From positions 129,423-193,422 of the forward strand of contig NZ_FQVC01000004.1 in NCBI RefSeq assembly GCF_900128975.1: a stretch of DNA of 64,000 nucleotides. The letters are read 5' to 3'. Position numbers and translations under genes: made by a program. Position 1 is the stretch's first letter. Every line of letters begins with the position of its first letter. The stretch comes from Devosia limi DSM 17137 (lineage in GTDB: Bacteria; Pseudomonadota; Alphaproteobacteria; Rhizobiales; Devosiaceae). This document shows positions 37,123-47,378 of the stretch, piece after piece. Below the pieces are notes generated by a model. The model had not been told where the DNA came from. It did not search any database and saw only the letters and a program-made list of their open reading frames with translations.

Positions 37123-38334
37123 ATGACAACAGCCATTTCGCAGGATATCGGCCTCGACGCTGGCCCGCTTGCTCATATCAAAGTGGTTCCGGTCCTGCTG
37201 GCGCTGGCCATGGGCGGCTTTGCCATCGGCACCACCGAATTCGCCGCCATGAGCCTTTTACCCTATATAGCCGCCGGGCTACAGGTCGATGAGCCTACTG
37301 CCAGCCATGCCGTCAGCGCCTATGCGTTGGGTGTGGTGGTTGGGGCGCCGCTGATCGCGGTGTTTGCCGCGCGTTTTTCCCGCCGTCTGACCCTGATCTG
37401 GCTGATGGCGGCGTTTGCGTTGGCCAATATTCTCAGCGCCATGGCGCCCAGCTATGGCTGGTTGCTGCTGTTCCGCTTCATCAGCGGCTTGCCGCATGGC
37501 GCCTATTTCGGTGTCGCTGCATTGGTCGCCGCGTCCCTTGTGCCACAACACCAGCGCACCCAGGCGGTAGCCAAGGTGATGCTGGGTCTGACCGTGGCCA
37601 ACATTATCGGAGTCCCGGTAGCAACTGCATTGGGGCAGGCGCTGGGATGGCGCTTTGGCTTTGCCATTACCGGGTTTCTGGCGCTGGTGACCTGCGTCAT
37701 GGTGTTCGCCCTGGCTCCGCGCGATCCGGCCCGGCCCGGGGCCAGCCCGTTGCGCGAATTGGGGGCGCTCAGGCGTCGTCAGGTCTGGCTGACCCTGGCG
37801 GTGGGCGCGGTTGGTTTTGGCGGTATTTTCGCCGTCTACGCCTATACGTCCACGATCCTGCTGGAGGTCACCATGGCCCCGCCCACGGTCATCCCAATCG
37901 TCATGGCCATCTTTGGCGTCGGTATGACGCTGGGCACCCTGGGCTCTGCCTGGGCCGCTGACCGGGCATTGATGCCGACGGCGGCGGGCCTGCTCATCGC
38001 CAGCGTCATCATTCTCGGCGCTTTCCCGTTCCTTGCCGGCAATGTCTATACGCTCGCGGCCGGCGTTTTCCTCGTCGGTGTGACCTCAAGCCTCGGCACC
38101 GTCCTGCAGACCCGATTGATGGATGTTGCGCAGGACGCGCAGACCCTGGCGGCGGCGCTTAATCATGGGGCGTTCAATGTTGCCAACGCCCTCGGTCCCT
38201 GGCTGGGCGGTATGGCCATTCTCGCGGGATTCGGCTTTACCTCCGTCGCCTGGGTCGGGGCAGGGCTTTCCAGCCTCGGTCTTGTGGTGCTCGGCATAGC
38301 GGTATGGGATGAACGTCGGTCAAGGAAAGCTTGA
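37123..38334 (+). CDS. MFS transporter (AraJ/YdhP-like DHA1 family)
   Basis: Inner-membrane transporter of 403 aa with 12 predicted helices, of the drug:H+ antiporter-1 group of the major facilitator superfamily, close to AraJ/YdhP. The first helix region (LLALAMGGFAIGTTEFAAMSLLPYIA) and the loop with VSAYALGVVVGAPLIAVFAARFSRRLTLIWLM are typical. The substrate is unknown; relatives export sugars or drugs. The ATG at 37123 is preferred over an in-frame ATG at 37090, with AGGGGC upstream of it. It is on the same strand as the DUF4394 gene but behind a hairpin, and precedes ftsW by 105 bases. Confidence 0.88.
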   Translation: MTTAISQDIGLDAGPLAHIKVVPVLLALAMGGFAIGTTEFAAMSLLPYIAAGLQVDEPTASHAVSAYALGVVVGAPLIAVFAARFSRRLTLIWLMAAFALANILSAMAPSYGWLLLFRFISGLPHGAYFGVAALVAASLVPQHQRTQAVAKVMLGLTVANIIGVPVATALGQALGWRFGFAITGFLALVTCVMVFALAPRDPARPGASPLRELGALRRRQVWLTLAVGAVGFGGIFAVYAYTSTILLEVTMAPPTVIPIVMAIFGVGMTLGTLGSAWAADRALMPTAAGLLIASVIILGAFPFLAGNVYTLAAGVFLVGVTSSLGTVLQTRLMDVAQDAQTLAAALNHGAFNVANALGPWLGGMAILAGFGFTSVAWVGAGLSSLGLVVLGIAVWDERRSRKA

Positions 38335-38439
38335 GCCGAGTCGCAAAACGCAATTCCGGTTGGAAATCAGTAACCAACGCCGGCGTACAATGAGGGAAGA
38401 CTTTGTTTCTCTCAGGAGGCCGGGCAAACCGGCTCAGCC

Positions 38440-39603
38440 ATGATGTTTTCCCGGGCAGAAAAGACTCCGCTGGCCGAGTGGTGGTGGTCGATAGATCGCG
38501 AACTGCTCGGGGCACTGATCCTGCTCATGACCTGTGGCATGGTGCTGAGCTTTGCCGCCAGCCCGCCGGTCGCTGAGCGGCTGGAACTGTCGCCCTGGCA
38601 CTTCATTATCCGCCACGCCCTATTCACGATCCCCGCCCTGGGTGTGTTGGTGGCCACCTCGTTCATGAACCATCGCCAGGCCCGTATCAGTGCGCTGATC
38701 GCTTTGGTGGTCAGCCTGGTGCTGCTCTGGGCGACATTGCGCTTCGGCACCGAGGTCAAGGGCGCGCGGCGCTGGATTTCCTTTGCCGGGCAGTCGCTCC
38801 AGCCCTCAGAATTCGTCAAGCCCGGCTTTGCTGTCATCGCTGCGTGGCTGTTCTCGGAATCGATGATTCACAAGAACGTTCCCGGCAAGATATTGGCCAC
38901 TCTGGTCATGGGCGCCATCGTGGCCGGCCTGCTGCTGCAGCCCGATATCGGGCAGACTGCACTGGTGCTGGCGACCTGGGCGGTGCTGCTGTTTCTCTCC
39001 GGCATTTCCTGGTTTATCATTTTTGGGCTGGCCGGCGTGGCGGGGGTGCTTTTGTTCGGCGCCTATGTGTTCTTCCCGCACTTTTCCCGGCGTATCGATA
39101 CCTTTCTCAACCCCGAAGGGGGCGGCAACACATACCAGATCGACCGCGCGCTGCAGTCGCTGCTCGAAGGCGGATGGTTCGGCCGCGGTCCTGGTGAGTC
39201 CGTCGCCAAGAAGCTCATTCCAGACGCCCATGCCGACTATGTATTTTCAGCGGCGGCGGGTGAGTTCGGCATCCTGTTCTGCCTGGTGCTGGTGGGCCTG
39301 ATCGCTTTTATCGTGCTGCGGGCCATGATTGGTGCCCAGCGCCAGACCAGCCTCTTTGCGCGCCTTGCCGCATCGACACTGGCCATTCAGTTTGCCATGC
39401 AGTCGGGTATCAACCTTGCCGTCAATCTCAACCTCATTCCGCCCAAGGGCATGACGCTGCCCTTTGTCTCCTATGGTGGTACTTCGATGATCGCGGTTGC
39501 CTTCGGCATGGGCTTGATGCTGGCGCTTACCCGGTCGAAACCCGAAGAGCGGCTGACCACGGGTCTGCCCGCCTATCGCAGTGCACTGGCGCCAGCCGAA
39601 TGA
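38440..39603 (+). CDS. ftsW: Lipid II polymerase FtsW
   Basis: SEDS-family peptidoglycan glycosyltransferase of 387 aa that works with FtsI at the septum. About ten membrane helices, with GARRWISFAGQSLQPSEFVKPGF, LLQPDIGQTALVLATW and NLIPPKGMTLPFVSYGG, all diagnostic for FtsW/RodA, and position in the dcw cluster assigns it to FtsW. It starts a second dcw block and must have its own promoter in the 105-base gap, since the gene upstream is an unrelated transporter. The stop overlaps the murG start (ATGA). Confidence 0.97.
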   Translation: MMFSRAEKTPLAEWWWSIDRELLGALILLMTCGMVLSFAASPPVAERLELSPWHFIIRHALFTIPALGVLVATSFMNHRQARISALIALVVSLVLLWATLRFGTEVKGARRWISFAGQSLQPSEFVKPGFAVIAAWLFSESMIHKNVPGKILATLVMGAIVAGLLLQPDIGQTALVLATWAVLLFLSGISWFIIFGLAGVAGVLLFGAYVFFPHFSRRIDTFLNPEGGGNTYQIDRALQSLLEGGWFGRGPGESVAKKLIPDAHADYVFSAAAGEFGILFCLVLVGLIAFIVLRAMIGAQRQTSLFARLAASTLAIQFAMQSGINLAVNLNLIPPKGMTLPFVSYGGTSMIAVAFGMGLMLALTRSKPEERLTTGLPAYRSALAPAE

Positions 39604-40715
39604 AAAAATTCGTCCTTATGGCAGGCGGTACGGGTGGGCACCTTTTCCCCGCCATGGCCTTGGCACAGGAACTTGCTCGCCGCGGTCACGCCATCGAATT
39701 GATGACCGACCACCGTGTGGAAAGCTATGGCGCCGATTTCCCGGCCCAGGCCATCCATGTCGTGCCCGCCGCAACGCCCTCGATCCGCAATCCGGTCAAG
39801 TTCGTCAGCGCCGGATTCAAGATCGTGGGCGGTATCTGGGTGGCGTTCGGCATGCTGGGCAAGATCAAGCCCGATGCCGTGATCGGCTTTGGCGGCTATC
39901 CGACCTTCCCGCCCTTTGTCGCAGCGAGCTTGCGCGGCATTCCGGGCATTCTGCATGAGCAGAACGCCGTGCTTGGCCGCGCCAACAAGGCGCTGGGGCG
40001 CTTCGCAGATATCCTGGCGATGAGCTTCCCCGATACCAAGTTTGCCGATGCGCTCAACCTGGAAAAAGTTGTGACCGGCAATCCGGTGCGTGATCGGGTG
40101 CGGGCCGTCGCCGGTACGCCCTATCCGCCGCTCGATGGCCAGGGACCGATCCGACTGGTGGTATTTGGCGGTAGCCAGGGTGCGCGGGCGATCTCCGAGA
40201 TCGTGCCTGCCGCCGTGGCGCTGGTGCCAGAGGCGCTGCGCCATCGCCTCCATATCGTCCAGCAGTGCCGTGCCGAGGACCTGGATCAGGTGGCCGAAGT
40301 CTATCGCCAGGCCAAGGTCAATGTGGAACTGGCGACGTTCTTTGATGATCTGCCCGAGCGGATGGCGCGCTGCCATCTGGTGATCGGGCGCTCCGGCGCT
40401 TCCACCATTGCCGAGCTCTGCGTGCTTGGCCGACCTGCCATAATGGTGCCATTGCCCGGCTCCATCGATGCCGACCAGAAGAACAATGCGCTCTTCCTGG
40501 AAGCCGCCGGCGGCGGCTGGATCGCCGAGCAGGCCACGCTGTCGCCGCAATCGCTGGGCACTCGCCTTACTGACCTCATTACCAACCCGGCAACATTGCC
40601 CAAAGCCGCAGCCGCAGCCCGCTCACTGGGGCAGCTGCGCGCAGTCGAAAAGCTGGCGGACCTCGCCGAGATGCTTGCCGGGAAGGGCACCACCGAGATG
40701 GAACACACCCCATGA
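39600..40715 (+). CDS. murG: Lipid II synthase MurG
   Basis: UDP-GlcNAc:lipid I N-acetylglucosaminyltransferase of 371 aa, a GT-B enzyme at the inner face of the membrane. The G-rich loop [15 protein letters not shown] is at the N-terminus, followed by [33 protein letters not shown] and the UDP-GlcNAc-binding [24 protein letters not shown]. Coupled by 4-base overlaps to ftsW upstream and murC downstream. Confidence 0.98.
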   Translation: MKKFVLMAGGTGGHLFPAMALAQELARRGHAIELMTDHRVESYGADFPAQAIHVVPAATPSIRNPVKFVSAGFKIVGGIWVAFGMLGKIKPDAVIGFGGYPTFPPFVAASLRGIPGILHEQNAVLGRANKALGRFADILAMSFPDTKFADALNLEKVVTGNPVRDRVRAVAGTPYPPLDGQGPIRLVVFGGSQGARAISEIVPAAVALVPEALRHRLHIVQQCRAEDLDQVAEVYRQAKVNVELATFFDDLPERMARCHLVIGRSGASTIAELCVLGRPAIMVPLPGSIDADQKNNALFLEAAGGGWIAEQATLSPQSLGTRLTDLITNPATLPKAAAAARSLGQLRAVEKLADLAEMLAGKGTTEMEHTP

Positions 40716-42130
40716 AAATGCCGCGCAATATCGGACCCGTCCACTTCGTCGGCATTGGCGGCATCGGCATGAGCGGCATTGCCGAAATCCTGCACAATCA
40801 GGGTTACGTGGTGCAGGGTTCCGACGCCGCTGCCAATCCCAATGTGCAGCGCCTGCGCGACATGGGCATCAAGATCGCCATCGGCCAAAGTGGCGACAAT
40901 CTCGGCGCCGCCGAAGTCGTGGTTATTTCTTCGGCGATCAAGAAAGACAATCCCGAGCTGATGGCGGCCCGTGCCCGGGCGCTACCCGTGGTGCGCCGCG
41001 CCGAAATGCTGGCCGAAATCATGCGTTTCAAGACCGCCATTGCCATCGGTGGCACCCATGGCAAGACCACCACGACGACGCTGGTGGCGACGCTGCTCGA
41101 TGCTGGCAATCTCGATCCCACCGTCATCAATGGCGGCATCATCAATGCCTATGGCACCAATGCGCGCCTTGGTGGCGGCGAATGGATGGTGGTGGAGGCC
41201 GATGAGAGCGACGGCACCTTCGTCAAACTCCCGGCTGACGTGGCCGTAGTCACCAATATCGATCCCGAGCATCTCGATCACTATGGTGACTTCGAAGGCG
41301 TGCGGAAGGCCTTCCACCAGTTCGTCGAGAATGTGCCGTTCTATGGCTTTGCCGTTATGTGCCTCGATCATCCCGAAGTGCAGTCGCTGGTCGGCGAGAT
41401 CAAGGATCGCCGGGTTATCACCTATGGCCAGAACCCGCAGGCGGATGTGCGGCTGGTTGATCTCGAAACCATTGATGGCGTCAGCCATTTCGCCGTCGAG
41501 ATACGCGACCGCATCCGTCAGACCCAGTTGCGCATCGATGGCCTGCAGCTGCCCATGCCTGGTATTCACAATGCGCTCAACGCCACTGCTGCGATTGCCG
41601 TTGCAGACCAGTTGCATGTGCCGGCAGAGGCGATCCGCAAGGGTCTCAAGGGCTTTACTGGGGTCAAACGCCGCTTCACCAAGACTGGTGTGGTCGGTGG
41701 CATCACCGTCATCGATGACTACGGTCACCACCCGGTCGAGATTGCCGCCGTTCTGCGGGCTGCCCGCGAGTCCACCAAGCGCGATGTGATCGCCGTGGTG
41801 CAGCCACACCGCTTCAGCCGCCTCCAGGACCTGTTCGACGAATTTGCGGCCTGCTTCAACGATGCCGATACAGTGATTGTCGCGCCGGTTTATGCCGCCG
41901 GCGAGCAGCCCATTGCCGGCGTGACCAATGAAGAGCTGGTCAACCGCATCCGCGCGCGCGGTCACCGCGATGCCCGCATTCTCAATAGCGCAGAAGAGCT
42001 GGCCGAGTTGATCGCCAGCCGCGCCGCCGATGGCGATTATGTCGTGTGCCTGGGCGCCGGCAACATCACCCAATGGGCGGCGAGCCTGCCGGTCGAGTTG
42101 GGCGGGTTGCTGGGGGAGGAGCCAGTATGA
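40712..42130 (+). CDS. murC: UDP-N-acetylmuramate-L-alanine ligase MurC
   Basis: Mur ligase of 472 aa that adds L-alanine to UDP-MurNAc. The N-terminal Rossmann motif [16 protein letters not shown], the ATP loop [40 protein letters not shown] and the C-terminal [12 protein letters not shown] and VVQPHRFSR are the standard MurC set. Its ATG and stop overlap murG and murB by 4 bases each. Confidence 0.98.
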   Translation: MKMPRNIGPVHFVGIGGIGMSGIAEILHNQGYVVQGSDAAANPNVQRLRDMGIKIAIGQSGDNLGAAEVVVISSAIKKDNPELMAARARALPVVRRAEMLAEIMRFKTAIAIGGTHGKTTTTTLVATLLDAGNLDPTVINGGIINAYGTNARLGGGEWMVVEADESDGTFVKLPADVAVVTNIDPEHLDHYGDFEGVRKAFHQFVENVPFYGFAVMCLDHPEVQSLVGEIKDRRVITYGQNPQADVRLVDLETIDGVSHFAVEIRDRIRQTQLRIDGLQLPMPGIHNALNATAAIAVADQLHVPAEAIRKGLKGFTGVKRRFTKTGVVGGITVIDDYGHHPVEIAAVLRAARESTKRDVIAVVQPHRFSRLQDLFDEFAACFNDADTVIVAPVYAAGEQPIAGVTNEELVNRIRARGHRDARILNSAEELAELIASRAADGDYVVCLGAGNITQWAASLPVELGGLLGEEPV

Positions 42131-43104
42131 GCTACCCCGACCTGATCCCGACCTTTGGCCCCTGGATCTCCGAGGTTCGCGGCCGCCTGATCCCCAATCA
42201 GCTGCTGAGTGAAATCACCTGGTTCCGCGTTGGCGGGCCGGCGCAGCTGTTCTTCACCCCGGCGGACGAGGCCGATCTCGCTTTCTTCCTCAAACACCTG
42301 CCGGAGGACATTCGTGTCACCGTCATCGGGCTGGGCTCGAACCTGTTGATCCGTGACGGCGGGCTTGATGGCGTCGTCATTCGCCTCAGTGGCAAGGCTT
42401 TCGGCCAGGTCGAAATCCTCGACGATCACAAGCTGCGCGTTGGCGTGGCGCTGCCCGACGTCAAGGTCGCCACGGCAGCCGCCGAAGCGGGCATTGATGG
42501 GCTCACCTTCTATCGCGGCATTCCCGGTGGTATCGGCGGCGCGCTCTACATGAATGCCGGCTGCTATGGCACTGAGACGCGCGACCGCATGGTCGAACTG
42601 CGCGCAGTTACCCGACAGGGCGAGATCATCACGCTGACCAATGCGGATATGGGGTATCTCTATCGCAAGTCGAATGGGCCACGCGGCGCCGTGTTCACCT
42701 CGGCGGTCTATCAGGGCTTTGCTGGGGATCGCGACGATATTCTCAACCGGATGCGCGAGATCACCGAGAAGCGCGAAAGCAGCCAGCCGACCAAGGCCAA
42801 GACTGGCGGCTCCACCTTCAAGAACCCCGAAGGTCATTCCAGCTGGAAGCTGATCGACGCGGCCGGTGGCCGTGGTCTCACCGTGGGCGGCGCGCAGATG
42901 AGTGAATTGCACGCCAACTTCCTGCTCAATATCGACAATGCCAGCGCCCATGATATCGAAACGCTGGGCGAGACGGTGCGCAACAAGGTTCGCGCCCATT
43001 CCGGCATCGAACTGAAATGGGAAATCCGCCGCATGGGCCATTTCGAGCCCGGCCGCGAGGTGCGCGAATTCCTCGATGGCGATGTCTTCACCGGAGCGGT
43101 GTGA
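42127..43104 (+). CDS. murB: UDP-N-acetylenolpyruvoylglucosamine reductase MurB
   Basis: FAD-dependent reductase of 325 aa that makes UDP-MurNAc. It is a type I MurB, with [21 protein letters not shown], the FAD loop [38 protein letters not shown] and the C-terminal [39 protein letters not shown]. The ATG at 42127 overlaps the murC stop. It is followed by a family C palindrome before ddl. Confidence 0.98.
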   Translation: MSYPDLIPTFGPWISEVRGRLIPNQLLSEITWFRVGGPAQLFFTPADEADLAFFLKHLPEDIRVTVIGLGSNLLIRDGGLDGVVIRLSGKAFGQVEILDDHKLRVGVALPDVKVATAAAEAGIDGLTFYRGIPGGIGGALYMNAGCYGTETRDRMVELRAVTRQGEIITLTNADMGYLYRKSNGPRGAVFTSAVYQGFAGDRDDILNRMREITEKRESSQPTKAKTGGSTFKNPEGHSSWKLIDAAGGRGLTVGGAQMSELHANFLLNIDNASAHDIETLGETVRNKVRAHSGIELKWEIRRMGHFEPGREVREFLDGDVFTGAV

Positions 43105-43139
43105 CGCAGTGATCCTGCGCGCTGCCCACTCCATTCACA

Positions 43140-43224
43140 GCGCTGCCCTCGGACTGGATTCGGGGGCCTCTCTCCATACGGCAGAAGCGGCCAATGATCC
43201 CCGGACCCAGTCCGAGGGCAGCGC
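43140..43224. repeat. Intergenic palindrome, family C (murB-ddl gap)
   Basis: 26-bp arms (43140-43165 and 43199-43224) with core GCTGCCCTCGGACT / AGTCCGAGGGCAGC around a loop that includes GGCAGAAGCGGCCAATG. The copy at 59875-59967 has related arms and nearly the same loop (GGCACAAGCGGCCAATG). It lies within the dcw operon. Confidence 0.85.
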
Positions 43225-43271
43225 CGGTGGCCTGGAGAGATTGCGGCCAGCCAGACAGCAAGGACCATACC

Positions 43272-44192
43272 ATGAGTAAACACGTCGCCGTCCTGATGGG
43301 CGGATGGTCGAATGAGCGCCCGGTATCGCTGAAGTCTGGCACGGAATGTGCCGCGGCACTGCGCCGGGCAGGATATCGGGTCACTGAAGTCGATGTCGGC
43401 CGCGACATTGCCAAGGTCCTGGCCGACCTGAAGCCGGATGTGGCCTTCAACGCGCTGCATGGCCCGTTCGGCGAAAGCGGAATGATCCAGGGTTTTCTCG
43501 AGCTGATCGAGCTGCCCTATACCCATTCGGGCGTGCTCGCCTCGGCCATGGCGATGGATAAACATCAGGCCAAGATCGTGCTCAAGGCCGCCGGCGTGCC
43601 GGTGACCGATCACGTAATCGTGCCTCGGGGCGAAGCGGCGCGCGATCACGTGCTGCCCACGCCCTATGTGGTCAAGCCGATCTCCGACGGATCGAGCTTT
43701 GGTGTCTATATCGTGCCCAAGGGCGCCAACCGGCCACCGCAGGAAATCCTGCGCGAAGACTGGAATTCGGGTGAAGAGGTGATGGTCGAGCGCTACATTC
43801 CCGGGCGCGAGCTGACCTGCGCGGTGATGGGAGACGTGGCTCTGGGGGTGACCGAGATCGTCACCGACCTGAGCTTTTACAATTATGAAGCCAAGTACGC
43901 CCAGGGTGGCTCGGTCCACATTATTCCCGCGCAGCTGAAACCGAAAATTTACGACAAAGTGCAAAAGCTAAGCCTAGCCGCTCATGCGGCCTTTGGCTGC
44001 CGAGGCGTGACGCGGACCGACTTCCGCTACAACGACGCGGCGGGTGAGGATGGCGAGCTGGTCTGTCTCGAAATCAATACCCAGCCGGGGATGACCGAGA
44101 CGTCACTGGTGCCCGAGCAGGCCAAGCATGCAGGGCATTCCTTCGAAGAGCTAGTCGCCTGGATGGTGGAGGACGCGAGTTGCAACAGGTAA
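43272..44192 (+). CDS. ddl: D-alanine-D-alanine ligase
   Basis: ATP-grasp ligase of 306 aa that makes D-Ala-D-Ala for MurF. Motifs are [44 protein letters not shown], the ATP-binding [15 protein letters not shown] and the C-terminal [19 protein letters not shown]. The ATG at 43272 begins the conserved part. The palindrome in the 167-base gap before it may separate its expression from murB. Its 3' end overlaps the proposed ftsQ start by 13 bases. Confidence 0.98.
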   Translation: MSKHVAVLMGGWSNERPVSLKSGTECAAALRRAGYRVTEVDVGRDIAKVLADLKPDVAFNALHGPFGESGMIQGFLELIELPYTHSGVLASAMAMDKHQAKIVLKAAGVPVTDHVIVPRGEAARDHVLPTPYVVKPISDGSSFGVYIVPKGANRPPQEILREDWNSGEEVMVERYIPGRELTCAVMGDVALGVTEIVTDLSFYNYEAKYAQGGSVHIIPAQLKPKIYDKVQKLSLAAHAAFGCRGVTRTDFRYNDAAGEDGELVCLEINTQPGMTETSLVPEQAKHAGHSFEELVAWMVEDASCNR

Positions 44193-45175
44193 AAAGCGAG
44201 GCATTTCTCGCTGGCGCCCGGATGATCGATCCGCGTGCATTGCCTGTTCCTGTCCGCGCCAAGCGGCGTCATCGGTTGATCAATAATTTTAGCCGCACCT
44301 GGGTGCTGCATCGGCGCGCCATGGTGCGCGCGGTTGTGGCGATCACCGTGGTGGTGCTTCTGGCCCTGGTCTATCAGGTGCGCGACTATATCGGCGCTGG
44401 TGCCACGACCTTGTCAGGCCTTGCACAAGGCGAGTTCGCCGATGCCGGCTTTGCTATTGGCGAGATTTCGATTACCGGCCAGACGCTGACAAGCGAACAG
44501 GCCATTTTTGACGCGCTGGGTATCGAGCCGCGCACGTCGACTGTCAGCTTCGATGTGGAAGCCGCCCGGCAGCGGATTTCCGAACTGCCCGCTATAGCGA
44601 GCGTCAGCGTGCGCAAGGGGTACCCAGGCGACGTGCTGGTTACGGTCACCGAAAAGGTACCGGTGGCCAGATGGCGCGTCGATGGCGTGACCTTTGTGGT
44701 TGACGCGCAGGGCGAGCAGATTGGCGAGGATTTTGGCGCCTATGGCGACCTGCCTCTGGTGGTGGGCGATGGCGCTGCCGATGATGCGCTGGTGATGATC
44801 CGCGCAATCGAACAATACCCGACGCTGACCGATGGGCTGATTGCGTTGTCGCGCATCGCCGACCGGCGCTGGGACCTGATTTACGATACCGGTTTGCGTG
44901 TCCAATTGCCCGAGCTGGGCACGGCGCAAGCGCTCAGGCACCTGACCACCTACCAGAGCGAGTATCAGCTGCTGGACCGCGATATCAACCTGATTGACCT
45001 GCGGGTCGATGGGCTGGTGGCTGTCCGTCCGACCAAGACCGCAGAAGAACTTGCCGAGGCCGAAGCCGCGCGCCGCAAGGCAATTATCGAACGGGCCAAG
45101 TCGGGCAAGCCATACCCCATGCCACCGCGTAACCTCCCCTCCCAAACTCTAGCCCAGCCGATGTCCCCGCAATGA
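44180..45175 (+). CDS. ftsQ: Cell division protein FtsQ
   Basis: Bitopic divisome protein of about 331 aa. A cytoplasmic basic tail ([11 protein letters not shown]) precedes one membrane helix ([19 protein letters not shown], about residues 51-69), then a periplasmic POTRA domain ([47 protein letters not shown]) and the FtsQ domain ([18 protein letters not shown]). The start is uncertain: a TTG at 44180 has GGAGG about 8 bases upstream and overlaps ddl, whereas the ATG at 44222 lacks a ribosome binding site. Its stop overlaps the ftsA start. Confidence 0.93.
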   Translation: MQQVKSEAFLAGARMIDPRALPVPVRAKRRHRLINNFSRTWVLHRRAMVRAVVAITVVVLLALVYQVRDYIGAGATTLSGLAQGEFADAGFAIGEISITGQTLTSEQAIFDALGIEPRTSTVSFDVEAARQRISELPAIASVSVRKGYPGDVLVTVTEKVPVARWRVDGVTFVVDAQGEQIGEDFGAYGDLPLVVGDGAADDALVMIRAIEQYPTLTDGLIALSRIADRRWDLIYDTGLRVQLPELGTAQALRHLTTYQSEYQLLDRDINLIDLRVDGLVAVRPTKTAEELAEAEAARRKAIIERAKSGKPYPMPPRNLPSQTLAQPMSPQ

Positions 45176-46485
45176 TGACCGATGCCATGACCTCCCGGCT
45201 CCGCCCCGTTCAGCCCGGCAAGACCACGCTGGTTGCGGTGCTGGATATCGGTTCGACCAAGATTTGCTGCGTTATTGCCCGGTTGACCCCGCGTCCCGAG
45301 GGCAAGGCCTTGCGCGGCCGCACTCACCAGGCCGACGTGATCGGCTTCGGCTATGGCCCCTCCGGCGGCGTCAAGAGCGGCGTCGTGACCGATATCGAGA
45401 AGGCCGAACAGGCCATCCGCTCCGTTGTCGGCATGGCGGAGCGGGCCGCGGGGCTGACACTGGAATCGGTGATCGTCAACGTCACCGCCGGCCGTCTGGG
45501 CTCCGAGACCTTCTCCGCTGCCGTGTCGTTGGACGGGCAGGAAGTCGAGAAGGCAGACATTTTCCGCGTATTGCGCGCCGTCAATGAACGCTCGGTGCGT
45601 CCTGAGCGCTCCATCATCCATGCGCTGCCGATCGGTTATTCGCTCGATGGGCAGAAGGGTATTCGCGATCCCAAGGGCATGGTCGGCGACAAGCTCGGCG
45701 TCGATGTCGCCGTGATCAGCTCCGAAACCCTGGCCATGCGCAATCTCGAATTGGTGCTGCATCGCTGCCACCTGCAGATCGAGGCCTTGATGGCCACGCC
45801 CTATGCGTCGGGGCTCGCCACGCTCGTCGATGATGAATCCCAGCTCGGCGTTGCGTGCGTCGATTTCGGTGGCGCAACCACCACCGTCTCGGTCTTTAAC
45901 GACGGCCACCTTTGTTACACCGATGCGATCGCCATTGGCGGTCATCACCTGACTCTCGATATCGCCCGCCAGCTGTCGGTCAGCGTCGCCGACGCCGAGC
46001 GCCTCAAGACCTTCTATGGCTCAGTGCTGCCCGGCCAGGCCGACGAGCGCGACATGATCGCGATCCAGCCGGTTGGGGCGAGCCATGACGAAGCGCCGGG
46101 GCAGGTGGCTCGTGCCGTGCTCACCCGCATCATGCGGCCGCGTATCGAGGAAATCCTTACTGCCATCCGCGACCGCATGCAGGCGACCGGCATGATGGAT
46201 GTCTGTGGCCGCCGTTTCGTGCTGACGGGCGGCGCCAGCGAGATGACTGGCCTGCCGGAGGTGGCGCGTCGAATCCTTGCCCGTAACGTTCGCAATGGTC
46301 GTCCGATGGGGATTGCCGGCCTGCCGGAAATGGCCAAGGGCGCTGCCTTCGCCACCGTCGCCGGCATGTTGGTGTACCCGCAGGTTTGCGTCCAGGAATA
46401 TGCCGAGCCCCGCGGCGCCCGCAAACTCACCGGCACCGACGGCTACATTGCCCGCGTCGGCCATTGGCTGAAGACGAGCTTTTAG
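45172..46485 (+). CDS. ftsA: Cell division protein FtsA
   Basis: Actin-fold ATPase of 437 aa that tethers FtsZ to the membrane. It shows the phosphate-1 loop VAVLDIGSTKICCVIAR, YGPSGGVKSGVVTDIEKAEQAI (subdomain 1C region), VDFGGATTTVSVF (phosphate-2) and VLTGGASEMTGLPEVARRI (adenosine motif). The C-terminal IARVGHWLKTSF is the amphipathic membrane-targeting helix. ftsZ does not follow directly: a run of ten G begins in its stop codon, then comes a 1-kb interval with a minus-strand LysE gene. Confidence 0.98.
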   Translation: MMTDAMTSRLRPVQPGKTTLVAVLDIGSTKICCVIARLTPRPEGKALRGRTHQADVIGFGYGPSGGVKSGVVTDIEKAEQAIRSVVGMAERAAGLTLESVIVNVTAGRLGSETFSAAVSLDGQEVEKADIFRVLRAVNERSVRPERSIIHALPIGYSLDGQKGIRDPKGMVGDKLGVDVAVISSETLAMRNLELVLHRCHLQIEALMATPYASGLATLVDDESQLGVACVDFGGATTTVSVFNDGHLCYTDAIAIGGHHLTLDIARQLSVSVADAERLKTFYGSVLPGQADERDMIAIQPVGASHDEAPGQVARAVLTRIMRPRIEEILTAIRDRMQATGMMDVCGRRFVLTGGASEMTGLPEVARRILARNVRNGRPMGIAGLPEMAKGAAFATVAGMLVYPQVCVQEYAEPRGARKLTGTDGYIARVGHWLKTSF

Positions 46486-46494
46486 GGGGGGGGG
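46485..46494. repeat. Homopolymer of ten G next to the ftsA stop codon
   Basis: The G of the ftsA TAG stop begins a run of ten G. Because the run is after the coding part it does not change the FtsA frame. It may be a slippage hotspot or reflect sequencing uncertainty. Confidence 0.9.
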
Positions 46495-46562
46495 AGCGTT
46501 TGGGGTCTTCGTTGATCCCAATCTCCGGCCCTGCCTCCACGCACACCGCATCCCTCCACAAA

Positions 46563-46603
46563 CACCGCGCTGCCCACGGACTTGATCCGTGGGCAGCGCG
46601 GTG
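46563..46603. repeat. Short family C hairpin after ftsA
   Basis: A perfect 18-bp stem (46563-46580 with 46586-46603) around CTTGA. Its core GCTGCCCACGGA is the arm of the family C copy at 59875-59967, here folded back without the long loop. It lies between the convergent ftsA and LysE genes and may terminate both. The rest of 46486-46681 shows no gene. Confidence 0.85.
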
Positions 46604-46681
46604 GGTGGGACGTAAGGGGGGAGTGGAGTGAGTTGAATGGGACGGAGAAGGGCTAGATAAGGCCTTCCACCTAGCTCGCTC

Positions 46682-47308
46682 TTAACTCCGCACTGCCGAT
46701 ACCAGCAGTGTCAGTCCGAGCGCGCCAAAGGCCGCGCCGAACAGGGCTTCGCTCGCGCGCCAGAAGCGCCCATAGGCCCGTGTCGCTACGCCGGTCGAGA
46801 ACACCAGTCCATAGCCGCCATAGATAATGATGGCCGAAACGGCGACTAGCGGCCCGAAGGCCAACACCTGGGCATTGTTCAATCCCGCGCCAAACAGGAA
46901 GGTCGCGAGCGCCGACCACATCAAGGCAGCCTTGGGATTGGTCATCACCACAAAGAAGCCACGCCGCCAGGCGCCAAGCCCCGAAAGCGGCACGCGGGTC
47001 GGGGCGACCGAGGCGTTGCCACCGGCCAGGATCGAGCGGAAGGCCTTGACGGCCATAAACAGCAGATAAAAACCACCGACAAATTTGAGCACGGTCAGCA
47101 AAACGGGGAAGGCTTGGAACACAGCGCCCAGCCCAAAGGCCACTGCAGCGGCCCAGACCAGGGTGCCGCTGCCGACGCCGAGGGCGACCAGCAGCGCCTC
47201 ACGCCGGCCCTGGCCCAGCGCCACCGAGGCTACGGCCATCATATTGGGGCCGGGGGAGACCTGCGCGATGACCACACCGATCCAGGCGACGAAAAAGGCT
47301 TCGAACAT
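46682..47308 (-). CDS. LysE/RhtB-family amino-acid exporter
   Basis: Inner-membrane protein of 208 aa with about six helices, of the LysE/RhtB translocator family. The N-terminus FFVAWIGVVIAQVSPGPNMMAVASVALGQGRR carries the family motif SPGPN, and GFFVVMTNPKAALMWSALATF is the conserved middle motif. Substrates are typically amino acids such as homoserine, threonine or lysine; which one is not visible. It lies between ftsA and ftsZ on the opposite strand, so it splits the normally adjacent division genes and leaves ftsZ with a promoter region of its own. Confidence 0.9.
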   Translation of the reverse strand: MFEAFFVAWIGVVIAQVSPGPNMMAVASVALGQGRREALLVALGVGSGTLVWAAAVAFGLGAVFQAFPVLLTVLKFVGGFYLLFMAVKAFRSILAGGNASVAPTRVPLSGLGAWRRGFFVVMTNPKAALMWSALATFLFGAGLNNAQVLAFGPLVAVSAIIIYGGYGLVFSTGVATRAYGRFWRASEALFGAAFGALGLTLLVSAVRS

Positions 47309-47378
47309 TTTGGGGAGACTCCGGCGGCTGGCGCCACCATAGCGGCTTCCCCTGCGCCCTGAAAGCGTAACGGTTTGG

